A stretch of DNA of 64,000 nucleotides from Aedes albopictus (lineage: Eukaryota; Arthropoda; Insecta; Diptera; Culicidae), in assembly GCF_035046485.1 (NCBI RefSeq), contig NC_085137.1, positions 378,076,706 through 378,140,705 of the forward strand, in the 5' to 3' direction. Below the pieces are notes generated by a model that ran no database searches, was not told where the DNA came from, and saw only the letters and a list, made by a program, of their open reading frames with translations. A program made the translations under genes and the position numbers. Of the stretch, positions 10,663-23,207 are shown in pieces. Numbering within the stretch: position 1 is the stretch's first letter; each line of letters begins with the position of its first letter.

Positions 10663-13330
10663 CTTCCAACAATTCTTTCGGCAAATTTTACCAGAGATCA
10701 TTCAAAAATTAATACAGAAGATCTTTAAAAAATTGGACATAAATATCCTTTAGGAGTCCATCTAAGGATTTCTTCAAGAATTCGTCTAGAAACTACTGCA
10801 GATGTCGATTTCTTCAATTTTTTATTTCTAAGGCTTCATTCAGAAAATTTTCCAGGAACTTATTTAGAAAGCTCACTTGAGATTTCCTAAGAAATTCATC
10901 ATGAGATTGCTTCCGGGACTCCATTTGGGGTTTCTTCAGAAATTTATCCAAATATTCATCCAAGAATTCTTCCAGGAATTCACTCGGGAATTCCTACTGG
11001 GATTCTCTCAAGAACAAATCCAGGGATTATTTAAAACAATTCTATAAAAAAAATGATAAAAGTTGTCCCAGGAATTGAGCCAGGAACTACTTCAGATATT
11101 CTTCCAGGGATTCCTCCAGTGATTCCTTTAGGAATTTCTCCAGCAATTTATCTAGAGATTCCTCCAGAAATTACTTCAGGGATTCCTTGAGGAATCCCCC
11201 AATAATTTTCCCTGGAATTTCTCTCAATTTATCAATTTATTCATGATTATTGATTAAAATTAATCAAAAATTATTAATCATAATCATGAAATTTTCTCCT
11301 CTAATCATAAATCTTAATCACACTGATTTTACAAGATAATTATTTATCAGCAATTAAAAGATTTTTTTCTTTAATCAATCATTATTTATTCATCTTTCCT
11401 TCAGGCGTTCATCTAAGAATTCCTCTAGCGATTCATCCAGAAATTCCCATAGAAATAACCCTAGGAATTTCTTCAGGAATTTCTCTATGATTCTACATAT
11501 ACGGAATTCTTCCATGAATTTCCCCCCCTGGGATTGATCCAGGGGCTCTCCAAGGATTTCCCCAGGGATTCTTCCAGCGATTCCTGCAGGGTTTTCTCCA
11601 AGGATGCCTCAAGGGTTTCCTCAAGGAATTTCATCAGAAATTTTTCATGGGTTTCCTGCCAAAAGTCCTCTAGGGATTCCTCCAGGAATTCCGTAGCAAA
11701 GAAATTCTGGATTCCTCTAGGAATTCTTGCAGGAAGTGCTCCATGAATTCATATAGAAAATTTTCCAGGGATTTCTTAAGGAATTCTTCCAGAGATATCT
11801 CCACGAGTTACAGAAATTCGTGAATGGATTCCTCCAATACTGCCTCCAGGAATTTATCCAGGAATTTCACCAGGAACTGAGCCAGGGATTTCTCCAGGAT
11901 TCATCTAGGTTATATTGCAAGGGTTCCTCCAGGAATTTATCTAAGGATTCCTCCAGAAATTTCTCCAAGGATTTCTCCAGGAATTTCTCCAAGGATTCCT
12001 CCAGGAATTCCTCCAGTAATTCAGTGATTCCTCAAGCGATTTTGTCAGAAATTTCTCCAGGAATTCCAAAATTCTCGAAGAGAGTCCTTCAAGAATTCCA
12101 CCAGCAATTCATCCAGGAATTTCTCCAGAGATTCCTCTAGTAATTCCTTTGATTTGCTTCAAATTTTTTTTTCAGGGATTCCTCCAGGAGTTCCTGCATG
12201 CACATCTATAGGAAATCCTCCAGGGATTCATCATCTTAGAATTCCTCTAGGGATTCTAGCAGGAATTCCTGTATGGATTCCTCCAAAGTTGCCTCTAGTA
12301 ATTTTTCCAGGAATTTTTCGATAATTCCTGCAGGATTTCCCCCAGAGATTCCTACAGGATTTATTTTTTCAAGGATGCCTGCTGGATTTCTTCCAGGGAT
12401 TCCTCCAGGAACTCTTCCAGTAGTTCTTCCAAGGATTCTTCCAGGAATTCCTGCAGGATTCCTGCAGAAATTCCTCACGAAATTTCAATAATAATTCTTC
12501 CAATAAGTCCTTGTGGGATTTCTTTAGAAATAACTCTAGGGATTCCTCATTGAATTGTTTAAGGTATTCCTCCATCAAGTCATCCTGGGATTTCTTCAGG
12601 AATTCCTCTAGGGGAATTTCTCAAGGGTTTCTGCAGAAATCCATCCCGGTTTTTCTCCAACATTTTTTCCAGGTTTGTCCGGAGAATTCCTTCAGGGACT
12701 CCTCCAAATATATCTTCAGGAATTTTTCCAGGGATTCATCCAAGAATTCCTCTAGGGGAATTGCTCCAATGATTTGGATTTGAATTCTTAAGGGTAGTTT
12801 CAAGATTAGGGATACAAACAGAAGCCATAAAATGCTCCAAGAAGTCATCCAGGAATTCTTCCACAATTTTCTCCAAAAAATCCTTTAAAATTTCATCCAC
12901 AGATGTGTACAGGAATTTTACTATGAATTTCTTCAAGAACAGTCCCTGCAGAACTTGCAATGGAATTGCTCCAGAAATTCGTCCTGCGATTCTTTTAAGA
13001 ATATATACTGAGATTCTTTATTTGAATCAGTTATCCATGGATTTCTCCAGGTATTCTTCCAGAGATTTCTCTAGGAGTTTTTCCAGGGATGTTTTGAGGG
13101 TGTTTCTTTAGAAAGTCCTTCAGAGATTTTTTTTTCAAATATTCAAATGTATTAGTTAAGGGATTCAGGAACTCCTCAGGAATTGCCTCAAGGGTTTATT
13201 CTATAGGCTTTTTATATTAATGCCTTTCTCAACTCCTCCAGACATTTCTATTTGAATTCATTCCTGCGAATCGTCCAGGAATTCCTTCATGTAAATTCAA
13301 GGATATTCCCTAGGACCTTTCCCAGCCTTC
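10663..13330 (+). repeat. Degenerate 12-bp-period array, unit GGAATTCCTCCA, block 1
   Basis: For about 2.7 kb the plus strand repeats variants of GGAATTCCTCCA, GGGATTCCTCCA and GGAATTTCTCCA, mostly in register at 12-bp steps, with AT-rich interruptions (for example 11215-11400). Because 12 is a multiple of three and the unit has no stop codon, all frames can stay open. Translations are four-residue periodic: SRNF/SRDS and GIPP on the plus strand, and E-E-F-L-E type on the minus strand. I regard these as by-products, not proteins. Order is clearest at 11900-12030 and 12380-12470. Confidence 0.85.
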
Positions 13331-13659
13331 GTACAGTGTTCCTCAAGGCCCAGCACGATTTATTCTGGAGGGAGATTATAGCCTAGGTAATATTGGATCA
13401 ATCTATCCATCGTCCGTGAAACTTTTGCTCCGGACATATATGTAATAGCACACCATTTACGCATAAAACGTATATTTCTAACAATTAACAATAATTTATT
13501 GCATCAGAACTACTTGTTAACGCGCAGAGGGCGGTCTCGATGGCCGCCACTCGCGATGATGTCTCAAGCACTAACTATAAAGCTGTTCTTATTCTATTGT
13601 CGATCTTAAAGAATATGGATGGTTGGTCATAGATGTAGTCAGGGGGCAATCTTACTCCT

Positions 13660-13860
13660 AGACACCATTACTTCAGGGTTCTCCGGAAATACATCCAGGA
13701 AATTCTTCAAGAATTTCTCCAGAGAGTCCCTTCAAGAACTTATACGGGGATACCTCGAGGGTTTCTCCTGTGGTAGTTTCAAAGCTTTCGAGAGAATATC
13801 TTAAAAAATTATTTCCAGAATCCTTCCGGGAATACGTCAGTTAGTATTTCTAAAGGATCA
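13660..13860 (+). repeat. Short outlier of the 12-bp array
   Basis: Words such as ATCCAGGAAATTCTTCAAG and ATTTCTCCAGAG continue the GGAATTCCTCCA pattern after a ~330-bp gap of unrelated sequence. It is weaker and more diverged than the main block. Confidence 0.6.
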
Positions 13861-16360
13861 TGCTCTGAGATAAGTATTCAATATATGAGTAAATAAAACT
13901 GTCTTTAGGCAAATTCCGGCAAGGATGTACTTGAAATAATACAACTGAAGGTTTATTCTTAGAGTAATAGAGATCCAAGACATCCCAAGATTGCTAATAA
14001 GCATTGGCAAACTGGATGATGATTTGCTGAGAGTACTCCAGTTAATCATGGAAAACATTATGAAGACATTTTCAAAAAAAAAAATCATCGGGGGAGTTTC
14101 CATTATGTTCTACTAAAGAAAATGTTGCAGAAAATCCTGAACCAATCCTAAAAAGAGTTCGTTGTTTCTTAAATAGTGTAGCTGAGATATCTTACGAAAG
14201 TTTTGTAGATAATAATTTAAAGAAATGTTATGAGCTCCAGAATAAATAACGCACAAGTAAAGAAAGATCCTCAATCTTCCAGAAATTGGTCACCGCTACC
14301 AGCACTTCACTATTTTGTATAGAACATGCGAGCTTTCAACGCATGGTACAAAACACAACAGCATGACTACTGAAGGGTAATAATGATTTCAGGGAAGCTC
14401 AAACCCCGTCCCCCCTCTGATTGTAAGCTGGCTACGCCCTTGGAACATATAACGAGGAAATCCTTCCCAAGAGAATAACTCTTGTTAGAATACAGAAATA
14501 CTAAATACTTTAACCATTACAATCGAAGCTTTTTTCACAAAAAAATCAGTTATACACCAATACTGCTTGTTTTGAAGATATGATGTACATAAGCTTTCCG
14601 CATAGTAAACCCAACGAAACACCAGGAAGCTATTAAACTTTCAAACTGATTCAAACGTTCCAAGAATGTCGATCAAGTTTTGTCCCGGTTCCCGGTAAAC
14701 ATTTCACTCAAGTGGTTGATGCGAAAATTCCAAGTTTGCTCCCATTGGCAGTCATGCAAAATAAGTCAGGACCAACTTCGGTGCGTGTGTGTTCATCTTC
14801 ACACGCGAGTTGTTCGCGAACTGGTGGAAATTGTTTTCTTACAAACTCTGGGAGGAAACCCCTTGGATGAAGTGTGCGCAAACACACACCGTTTTGATGG
14901 TGAAGGTGCTTCACTGATGATGAAATTTAAATCTGAAAGCGTTTTGCTAAACGAAAGAAAAGAAGACTTACAAGGGTCTATTATGTGAGTTGAGCCTTAA
15001 TTTTCTGGCAACAATAAAACGAGTCAAGTGTTTCGTTTGAAACTTCTTACTTTTTGGTTGTATTCAATGAATCTTTTTCGTGTAATACAAACATTTATGC
15101 TTCGGTGCTCTGACTCCATTTAGCAACTGACATTACTTTCAGAAAGGAAGAAATACAGCAGACCCTAATCTGCATGCTGTTGTTTCGAACAAAATGCTAG
15201 CGCATTGTTTCCCAATTCTGTAGAACAGGTTGTTATTTAAAACATCATCACCCTACTTACTGAGAAAATACCAATGTTTTCCCAACCAATAAGCACTCAA
15301 CCGCATTAAAAATATTATTTTCATTCCTGATGACTCTCAATGCCATTCATGGTTGAATGGAAATTTCAACAGTTCCGTAAAAAAACAAGTATACACTCTT
15401 CTGAAGAGCACTCAATGCCCGTACCTGCATATTAGTTGTTCCATTTTCGCTTCAATTGCTCCATTGTATAAGCCAAAGCAAGCAACTCCTCCTCGAGCGG
15501 GCGAACATCTTTTTATCTCGAGGGTCACCACAAATATTAACCCTTTTCGGCTTGCCTAATCCTTAAGATTCCATTAGTCTACCTCACCTTGACTCCCTTA
15601 CCACTACCCCTTGAGACCTTTGCTGCCAGTAAAGCAGCAAAGCGAAGACAGGTCAATTTTTGGCAACTTTTTCTCAGTTTTTCCACTCCAGTGGAACCCA
15701 ACATACATAGCAACCGCTAGCTTCGGGCAAGTCACTTGCTTGATAGCTACATGGCACAAAAGTTCGTTTCTGTATAAGTAAAGCGTTTGTTGGCTCTCGA
15801 TGCTGGTAGTAGGTACTCTAACCGATTGTGTGGTTTATACTAATTAATTATTTACCATTTGTGTGATTAGGTCATGTGGAAACGTAGAAAAAGAGGAATT
15901 GAGTTTGTTGCCACTAAAAGTTCGTTCGATGCTGGAACAAAGAAGTCAGGAACATTTGGAAGGGGGTGAAAACTTTATTAATTAAACCTAAAGCAGTCAA
16001 AATTGAATTTAAGCTTTTAAATAAGAAATAAAGGTTATCCACAGCTACAATAAAAGGTTAACTTGCAATGTACAAAATGAATTATTTAGAGTGAAATTTC
16101 TCATTTTTGAAATATAAAATTCCAAATGACAATAAGTGAAGAATCAACAATGAAAAAATCTTCTTTGCAGCTGCCTTTCTCATGCGTTAAAAAAAAAGGC
16201 AAAAAGGTAATTTCATCAAGATTCCGCGTAACCTCGCGGACACGAGGATCAGACTTTTGGATTTCTCCAGGCAGTCCAGATGGGGTTACTCTAGAACTTT
16301 CTGCAGAGATTCCTACAGCAAGGATTCCCGAGCAGAGTTCAAGTACTGACGATCAAAATG
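13861..16360. other. No recognised gene
   Basis: About 2.5 kb of AT-rich sequence separating two array blocks. No known domain in any frame. A little array-like sequence appears at 16255-16330 (GGATTTCTCCAGGCAGTCC). Nothing else could be supported. Confidence 0.4.
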
Positions 16361-16368
16361 TCATATTG

Positions 16369-16590
16369 GTTTGTTTGAGATAAGAGGTAAAAGTACTGAA
16401 AATAATAGCAAAAATTTGTTCTTGAACCATCTAACCAATATCAAAATATGATATTTGAAGATCAATCAAATAGCTCAGATGGTGATGATGGTTAGATCTT
16501 ACCGAGAGCTAAATGTGCTATGATGATGATGTTCCACGAGTAAAATTGAGATATTATTTTCAGTACTTTTACCTCTTATCTCAAACAAAC
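16369..16590. mobile_element. 222-bp MITE with perfect 38-bp TIRs
   Basis: Bases 16369-16406 and 16553-16590 are exact inverted copies over 38 bp, beginning GTTTGTTTGAGATAAGAGG. The perfect match suggests a young insertion or arm correction by gene conversion. ATAT words lie near both ends, but no exact target duplication was resolved. One related arm (AAAGGTAAAAAATCTGAAAT) occurs at about 26535-26565. Confidence 0.8.
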
Positions 16591-16679
16591 AAATATCACT
16601 TTTTGTTCTCCATATCTAAATATGCTATTATTAAGCTTCTTTCCTCTGCTCGGGTTTCTCTAGAAATTGATAGTATGAT

Positions 16680-18696
16680 ACGTCTCGAAATTTTTCTATG
16701 AATTCCTACAGAAGTTTCTATTGAGATTATTGAAGGCAATCTTTCTGGGATTCTTCCAGAAATTCATCCGATGTTTCTTCCAGGAATTCTTCTATAGATT
16801 TTTTCCATATAGGTTCCTCCAGGAACTCCCATTGGCTTTCTTCGGGAATTTTAGCTGGGATTCCTCAAACAACTATTACTGCGGTTTTTCTAAGAATTTC
16901 TCCTAGAACTCCTTCAGAAATTCTAACTGTGGGTCAGAAATTCTATTGAAGATTTCTCTAGAGATTTCTTCAAGCATTCTTGCTGTGATTCTTCCGCGTA
17001 ATCTTCCTGGGATGTTTCAGAAATCCCTTCAGTGAATCTTTCAGGAATTTCTTCAAGGATTTATCCAGGACTTCTTCCTGAGATTTCATCCAGGGGTTCT
17101 TCGAGAAATACCTCAAAGGATTTCTCCAGGAAAAAACTATTATCCTTCCTCCATGAATTCCATCCGGGCTTTCAAAAGCAATTTATATTAGGACTCCATC
17201 GGTAGTTCTAACTGTGATTCTTCCTGGAATACTTCTAGGGCTTTCTCCTGCCATACTTTCTTGCTGCAATACTTTCCGGAAATTTTCCTGAGATTCCTCC
17301 AGAAATGTCTCCTTCCATGGATTCCTCCAGAATACCTCTGCCGATTTTTTTTCCGAGGGGGACAAGGTATCCTTCTGGGTGTTTATTCAAGGAACTTTTC
17401 TTAAAATTCCGGCATGCCTTCAACAACTCCTACTAGGTTTCTCTATAAATTCATTGTATAAAACCTCCCGAAATTCTAGTAATTCCTCCAGAAATTCCTT
17501 CAAGAACTCTTGGTGTGACCATTCAATGCAATCTTCCATGGATAATTTAAAAAGCTCTTCCGGTGATTCCTCCAGAGGTCCTCTTCAGAGTTTATCCAGG
17601 AATTCCAGCTGGGATCTCTCAAGCAATTGCAACTGTGGTTCTACCAACAATTCCTCCTAGGACTCCTCCAGAAGTTCTCACTTTTATTAGTACTTTCAGG
17701 AGTTCTTCTAGGAATTTCTCTAGAGATTTCTTGTGGGATTTATTCATGGCAATATTTTGAACATTCTTCAAGAAGTTCCTTCAGTGATTCCTCTAGAGCT
17801 TTTATCCTCCTTTCCTTTAGAGATTTTATTCCGGTATTTCTCCAGTAATTTCTCATGGGATTCCTCCAGGAGCTCCATTTCAGCGGGGATTCATCAAACA
17901 ATTCTTCCTGTGGTTCTCCCTGCTATTCTTGCTAGGACTCCTCCGGGGAATCTTCATGAGATTTTTTCAGAAATTTCTCATGTGATTTCTTCAGAGCCTT
18001 CTCTATGAATTCCTCCAGAATACCTCTACCGGTTTTTCTAAGGACTTCTCTAGGCACCCAACCATTTCTTCTAGAATTTTTTCTTTGGATTCTTCCAGCC
18101 ATTCCTGGTGGGGTTTCTCTAGAAAGTCCTGTATTGTTTCCTCCAGCAATTCCTCTTAGAACTTCTGCTGAAATTTATACAATGATAAATTGCAGAATCC
18201 TTCTAAGAATTCCTCCAGAGATTTTTCTTAAGATCCTTCCGGAAGTTCCTCCAGTCGTGCAGGTATTTTAATCAAAGAGATTTTATCCAAGAATTCCCCC
18301 TCATAAATTTCTCATGGGATTCCTCCAAAAAATCCTTTTGGCCTTCCTGTTCCAGCTGGATTCCTCAAGCAATTCCTGCTATGGTTCCTCCAGCAATTTC
18401 TCCTAGGTCTCATCCAGAAATTCTTACTGTAATACCTCTCGGAATTCTTCTAGGGATTCTTATAATAATATCTCCTGGGATTTCTTCAAAAACTCTTAGA
18501 ATACTTCAAGGAAATCATTCTACGTTTCTTCCAGAAATTCCTTCGGTGTTTTCTCAAGGAATTCCTCCAGAAACTTTATCCTGAGATTTCTCTGAAAATT
18601 TATTATGGGATTCCTCCAGCAGCTCCTCTTGGTCTTCTTCCAGGAGCTCCAGCTGCGATTCCACAAGCGATTCCTACTGTGATTATTTCAGGAATG
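16680..18696 (+). repeat. Degenerate 12-bp-period array, block 2
   Basis: Same orientation and unit type as 10663-13330, more diverged, with frequent TTCCTCCAGAAATT words. Open frames such as those at 17563-18271 are four-residue periodic (IPPG/ILPE) and have no start context or domain. It ends abruptly at the hAT-like element whose 8-bp target duplication CCTGTTAG begins at 18697. Confidence 0.85.
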
Positions 18697-18704
18697 CCTG
18701 TTAG

Positions 18705-21161
18705 TAGAGGTGTGCGCCGCCGCCAATTATTTTTCGGCTCGCTGCCGCTTACGCCGCCGAACTACAACTTTCTACGCCGGTCTCAAAAACGTATTGATAA
18801 ATTATATTATTTCTTGATTTATTTAATTACAATATTTCAAGCAATTGGAGTCATCTGCATACATAGGAGTTTTCAGCGGTGTTCCATTTTTTTTTGTGTT
18901 CCAAATTTATAACAGTTCTAAAAATTTGGAATACTAAAATAGGTCAAATTAAATTGTAAACTTCGCGTCAACGATGTTTTGAAAGTTAGAGCCCTTTGAA
19001 TCAAATCGAGTTCATAAGGATACCGTGGGTTCCTGAAGATAACCGATGGCTGAAGAAAGAATCTAGGGATTCCGAAGATTGAAGAAAATGCTTGTGATTC
19101 TAAAGAAAATGATTTTGTCGTGTTCATCTCCAGAAGAGATAGAATTTCTTCAGCAACTCTTTTGAGGATTCTTCCAGCAGTTTCACCAAGAATCCCAGTA
19201 GGCGTTCCTACGGGAACTCTTGAAGGTCCTTCGGGGATTCCGAGGGTTTCCTCCGAAACATCCTCTAGAAGTTTCTCCGGGCATTGCTACAGAAATATCA
19301 CTGGGACTTTTTGTAGTAAGTACTTCTTCTAGAAATTCCTCTAAGAGTTACTCCGGGTATTCCTGTAGAAGCTCTTCCTGTGAATTCCTTTAGGAGCTCG
19401 TCCGGCAATTGCCCTAGGAGCACCTCCGCGATTCCTCCTCGAGTTCTTCAACGAGTTCATCCAGGAATTCCTTAACGAATTTTAACGGGAATTTCTTCAA
19501 GATTTCATAGAAATTGTACTGGAAACACCAGAAGTTTCCTCCGATTATTCCTCTAGGAGTTCCTCCAGTAATTCCTCTAAAAGTTGTTCCGGGAATTCTT
19601 CTGGGAGTTCTCCGGCAATTTCGGTAGCAGTTCCTCCTGGATTTTTTCCAGGAGTGCCTTTGAAAGTTCATTCGGGAATTCTTCCAGAAGTTTCTCTGAA
19701 CATTCCTCTAGAAGTTCCTGTGAGAATTTCTCTAGGATTTCCTCCAAGAATTCCTCTGGGAATCCTTCTACGAGTTCCTTCAGGGATTCCTTACCGATTT
19801 TTTCCGGGAATTACACTAAGAGTTTCACCGTTACTTTCTCTAAAAGTTCTTCCGGGAATTCGAATATCTTCGAGAACACCTTCACGAGTTTTACCAGGAA
19901 TAAATCATCCAGGCAATTTCACTACGCGTTGCTCTATAAGTTTTTTCTCTCTAGAAGTTGCTCTGGGTATGCCAGGAGTTTCCTCCGAGAGTTCCTTTAA
20001 GAATTCTCCCGGAAGTTCATCTAGAAGTCATTCCGGAAATTCCTCTAAGGCTCTAGGAATACATCTAGGAGTTTTCCCGAACGTTCCTCTAGGGGTTCTC
20101 CCAGGAATTTTTCTAGAAGTATCTGAGTTCATCCGGGAATTCCTCTATGAGTTCTTCCGGGAATTTCTTCATGAATTTCTTGGGAATTCTTCTAGGAGTT
20201 CCATCGAGAATTTATCTAATCTAGACCTTCTCTCTGAAATTGATGTGAGAGTTTATCCGGGAATTTTTTTGGGAGTACCTCCGGGAATTCCTTTAAAAGT
20301 TCATCCGGGTACTCATCTGGGAATACCTCTGGTAATTGCTCTACGAATTCCTCCTTGAACTCCTTTCCGAATTTCTTCGGCAATTTCTCTAGAAGTTCCT
20401 CCAAAAATTCCTCCGAAAGTTCCTCCGGAAATTCCTCCGAAAGTTCCTCCGGCAATTTCTTTACTAGTTGCTTTAAAAGTATTTCTGGGAGTTGCACAAA
20501 GAATGCTCGGAGTTTCCTTCGAGATTTCTTCTAAGAGCTCCTCCGTGAATTCCACTGAGAGTTCCTCCGGTAATTCCTCTAAGAGTTCATCCGGCAATTT
20601 CTCTAAGAGTTCTTCTAAGATTTGTTTCCGGAATTCTTCCAGGAGTTTCCCCAAACGCTCCTCTAAGAGTTCATCAGGGAATTGTTTTAGATGTTCTTTT
20701 GGAAATTCGTTTAGGAGTTCATCCGGGAATTCCTCTAGGAGTTCCTCCGGGAATTCCTTTAAAAGTTTATTTGGAAGTTCCTCTAGAAGTTTCGCCGGGA
20801 ATTCCTGTAGAATTTCTTTCGGGAATTCGTTTACTATGTCATTCTGGATATTTTTTTTGAGCAGATGATTGATGATTTACAATAACAATTATTTCAATTA
20901 TTTTGCAAAAAACATGTGAAAAATAACTAAACCGTAACTATAAACATATCATTGCATCTTCAACATGATGTAATACTAAAAAAATAAAACACTGTTATTG
21001 ACTAACGGATTTAACAAAAATTTAAAAATTATGACCACGCCGTTTCACGCCGCCGCTGCCGCCGAAAATTCACTCGGCGTCACGCCGATCACGCCGCCGC
21101 CGCAGGCTAAAATAATGCAAAACGCCGCCGCCGACAGATTTCAAATCGGCGCACACCTCTA
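18705..21161. mobile_element. hAT-like non-autonomous element carrying an internal satellite block
   Basis: The ends are exact 15-bp inverted repeats, TAGAGGTGTGCGCCG at 18705-18719 and its complement at 21147-21161. CCTGTTAG occurs as a direct 8-bp duplication at 18697-18704 and 21162-21169. An 8-bp duplication and a TAGAGGTGTG-type terminus are characteristic of hAT transposons. The subterminal regions are rich in CGCCGCCG motifs (18713-18780 and 21039-21150). No transposase reading frame is present. The interior from about 19130 to 20860 is a tandem array related to, but distinct from, the array into which the element inserted. The element is 2457 bp. Confidence 0.85.
19130..20860 (+). repeat. 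24-bp-period array inside the hAT-like element
   Basis: The unit alternates GGAGTTCCTCC and GGGAATTCCTCT, giving a clear 24-bp period at 20710-20765. CCGG replaces the CCAGG typical of the outer array. Long open frames result in several phases: plus 19654-20358, a 234-codon frame of GIPL/RVPS repeats; minus 20216-20654, an E-E-L-P-E-E repeat. They arise from the period being a multiple of three. I find no evidence that they are translated. Confidence 0.85.
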
Positions 21162-21169
21162 CCTGTTAG

Positions 21170-21350
21170 GGTTCATCCAGAAATTGTAACGGTGATACCT
21201 GCAGGAATCCCTCTAGAGATTTCTCTTGATATCCTAGCTGGGATCTCGGCTGTGATTCTTCCGAAAAGTCTTCCTAGGATACTTCCAGAAATTCCTCTGG
21301 TGATCCAGGGATTTTTCTGAAGACTCATCCAGGAATTTTATCCATGGATA
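21170..21350 (+). repeat. 12-bp array, continuation of block 2 after the hAT-like element
   Basis: Plus-orientation array words (GGAATCCCTCTAGAG, ACTTCCAGAAATTCCTC) resume directly after the right target duplication, consistent with the hAT-like element having split one continuous array. Confidence 0.7.
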
Positions 21351-21359
21351 ACTCTAGGA

Positions 21360-22190
21360 ATTTAAGAATAACTGAGGGAATCCCAATAGAAATCTCTAGA
21401 GGAATCCCTAAAAAAATTGGAGATAGCATAGTTTGAATTTCTGGAGAAAGCCTAGTAGGTGTTAGTAGACAAATTTCTTGTGAAATCGCATCAGGATTGG
21501 CTGGAGGAATTCTTAAAGATGTTCCTTGGACATGTATACTAGGAAGAATGGCTAGAGAACCTGGAAGAATCGGTAGAGGTATTCTAGAGAAATTAATGGA
21601 AGAGTCTCTGAAGGAATCGCAGGATACATTTTTGGAGGAACCCCACGAAGATTGCCTGAAAGAATTCTAGTAAGAACGCCAGGAGAAATCCCGATGTGAA
21701 ATATTTCAAATATGCACACCAGTTAGAATTGCTGGAGAAGCCCTAGCCAGAATAGCTGAAGAAACCACAGAAGGTATAGCTTGAGAAATCCCAGCTGGAA
21801 TTCTTGGAAGCCAAAACGAGTTCTTAGAGGAAACTTCTGGAAGAATCACAGGAAGATTGTCTTGAATAATCTCAATAAGGATTCCTGAACAAATCCCGAA
21901 AGAAATCTCTAGAGAAATCCCTAGAAGAATTCCGGGTGGTATCATAGTAAGAATTACTAGAAAAATCCTAGGGGAGAAGGAGGGTTGCTGGAGGAATCTC
22001 TGCAAGAATTTCTAGTAAGACTTCATCAGGAATTGCTGAAAAATTCCAAAAGAAGTTTATTGAAGAAATATCGGGAGAAAATCATAAAGGTTTACCTGAA
22101 GAAATCGCCGGAAGAATCGATAGAAATATTCCCGAAGAAACCCATGGAGTAGTCCTTGAACAAATACCAGGAGGAAGTATTTCGGATAAT
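21360..22190 (-). repeat. 12-bp array, inverted block
   Basis: Here the plus strand carries the reverse complement of the unit (GGAGGAATCCC, CTGGAGGAATTCT, AGAGAAATCCCTAG). The orientation switch at about 21355 marks an inversion breakpoint or a head-to-head join. Divergence is similar to block 2. Confidence 0.8.
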
Positions 22191-22350
22191 ACAAAAATAG
22201 CTCAGAATGATGTAAAACTTAAAAAGCCATGAGATTTGAAGTGTCGCTTGATGGTCTTTCGTTCACATTCGGAAAATTGGATACCGAGATCGCTAGAATC
22301 AATTCTCGGTAATCGGTAAACTGATTCCAAAATGGCCAGATGTATTCTAA

Positions 22351-22497
22351 GGCCAGTAGTACACAGGGTCAAATATTTAACAAGGAAAAAACTCAAGAAA
22401 CAACATCAGTTTGACACTAATGAATATTCGATCGAGTCAAATAAGATGTTTGATTTCTTTTTGGACAAATATTTGACGCTGTGTACCAACAGCTTAA
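22351..22497. mobile_element. Small TIR element with terminus near GTACACAGGGTCAAATATTT
   Basis: Bases 22359-22378 and about 22467-22487 are imperfect inverted repeats (GTACACAG.GTCAAATATTT). Flanks contain CTAAG on the left and CTTAAG on the right; the exact ends and duplication were not resolved. Confidence 0.55.
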
Positions 22498-22942
22498 GTG
22501 ACCAATCATCGTGATAATATGCTATAACGTTCAAAACCATGACGTTTGATATGTCACATGATGCTGTTTATTCATTTTAGAAAATGGACCCCGGGACCAC
22601 CGGAACCGATTCCCGTGAAATCCACTTAGAAAAATAATTGTCTAAATTACCTCAACGACCGTCGATCCCAGTTCAAATACATGGGACTACTCTTAGTAAA
22701 ATACATAAATTCGAAAATAGCTATCCAAGCTTGAAAGTTTATCCTCCGTATTCTCTAAGTTCAATACTGTGAGAAGCGCACGACCATTTTCGTGAGTCGG
22801 TTGGTTTTCTCGGTAGGGAGATGGGGACGCGAATATTGAATGCGGAATCAGAAGCGCGAGATAACTTTCGTGGGAAAGTTGGTTTTCAAGGTTAAGTAAA
22901 CGATCAATGCGGTGACGCGTTTAATATTGAACGATCGTTGAC
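22498..22942. other. No recognised feature
   Basis: Short intervening sequence without ORFs or repeats that I can name. Confidence 0.35.
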
Positions 22943-23207
22943 ATGACAACTGTGAGGATGCTGTGGATTCCACGGTTTCTAGTAATAACGGTTGTCGAAC
23001 TTACATTCCTTCCCTTCCACGATGACCGTAATGATATCACGGGCGCCGTTATTGACTTTAAAATATTGAACTCTTGAATTGTGCAGATTGAGAGTGTGTA
23101 GCTAGTCCCAAGCACTCTTCATTGATTCTCTGTGCAACTTAGATTGTTCTGGTCAATCACGGAGTAGCAACTACAATGTGTACAATGTGTGTATCTATGC
23201 TTTGCTC
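22943..23207 (+). repeat. Dispersed repeat, copy 1 (second copy at 36857-37090)
   Basis: It shares with 36857-37090 several near-identical blocks: GTGGATTCCACGGTTTCTAG, ACGGTTGTCGAAC, GGCGCCGTTATTGACTTT and TTCTGGTCAATCACGGAGTA. Copies are in the same orientation 13.9 kb apart. This could be part of an LTR or the end of a longer element; neither copy has TG..CA ends or flanking duplications that I could fix. Confidence 0.7.

Noticed and set aside
19584..20868. Long open frames of up to 234 codons in the array, with SSRNF/GIPL or EELPEE repeats
   Set aside because: They exist in several frames and on both strands because the repeat period is 12 or 24 bp with no stop codon. There is no start context, signal peptide or domain. 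I treat them as by-products of the array.
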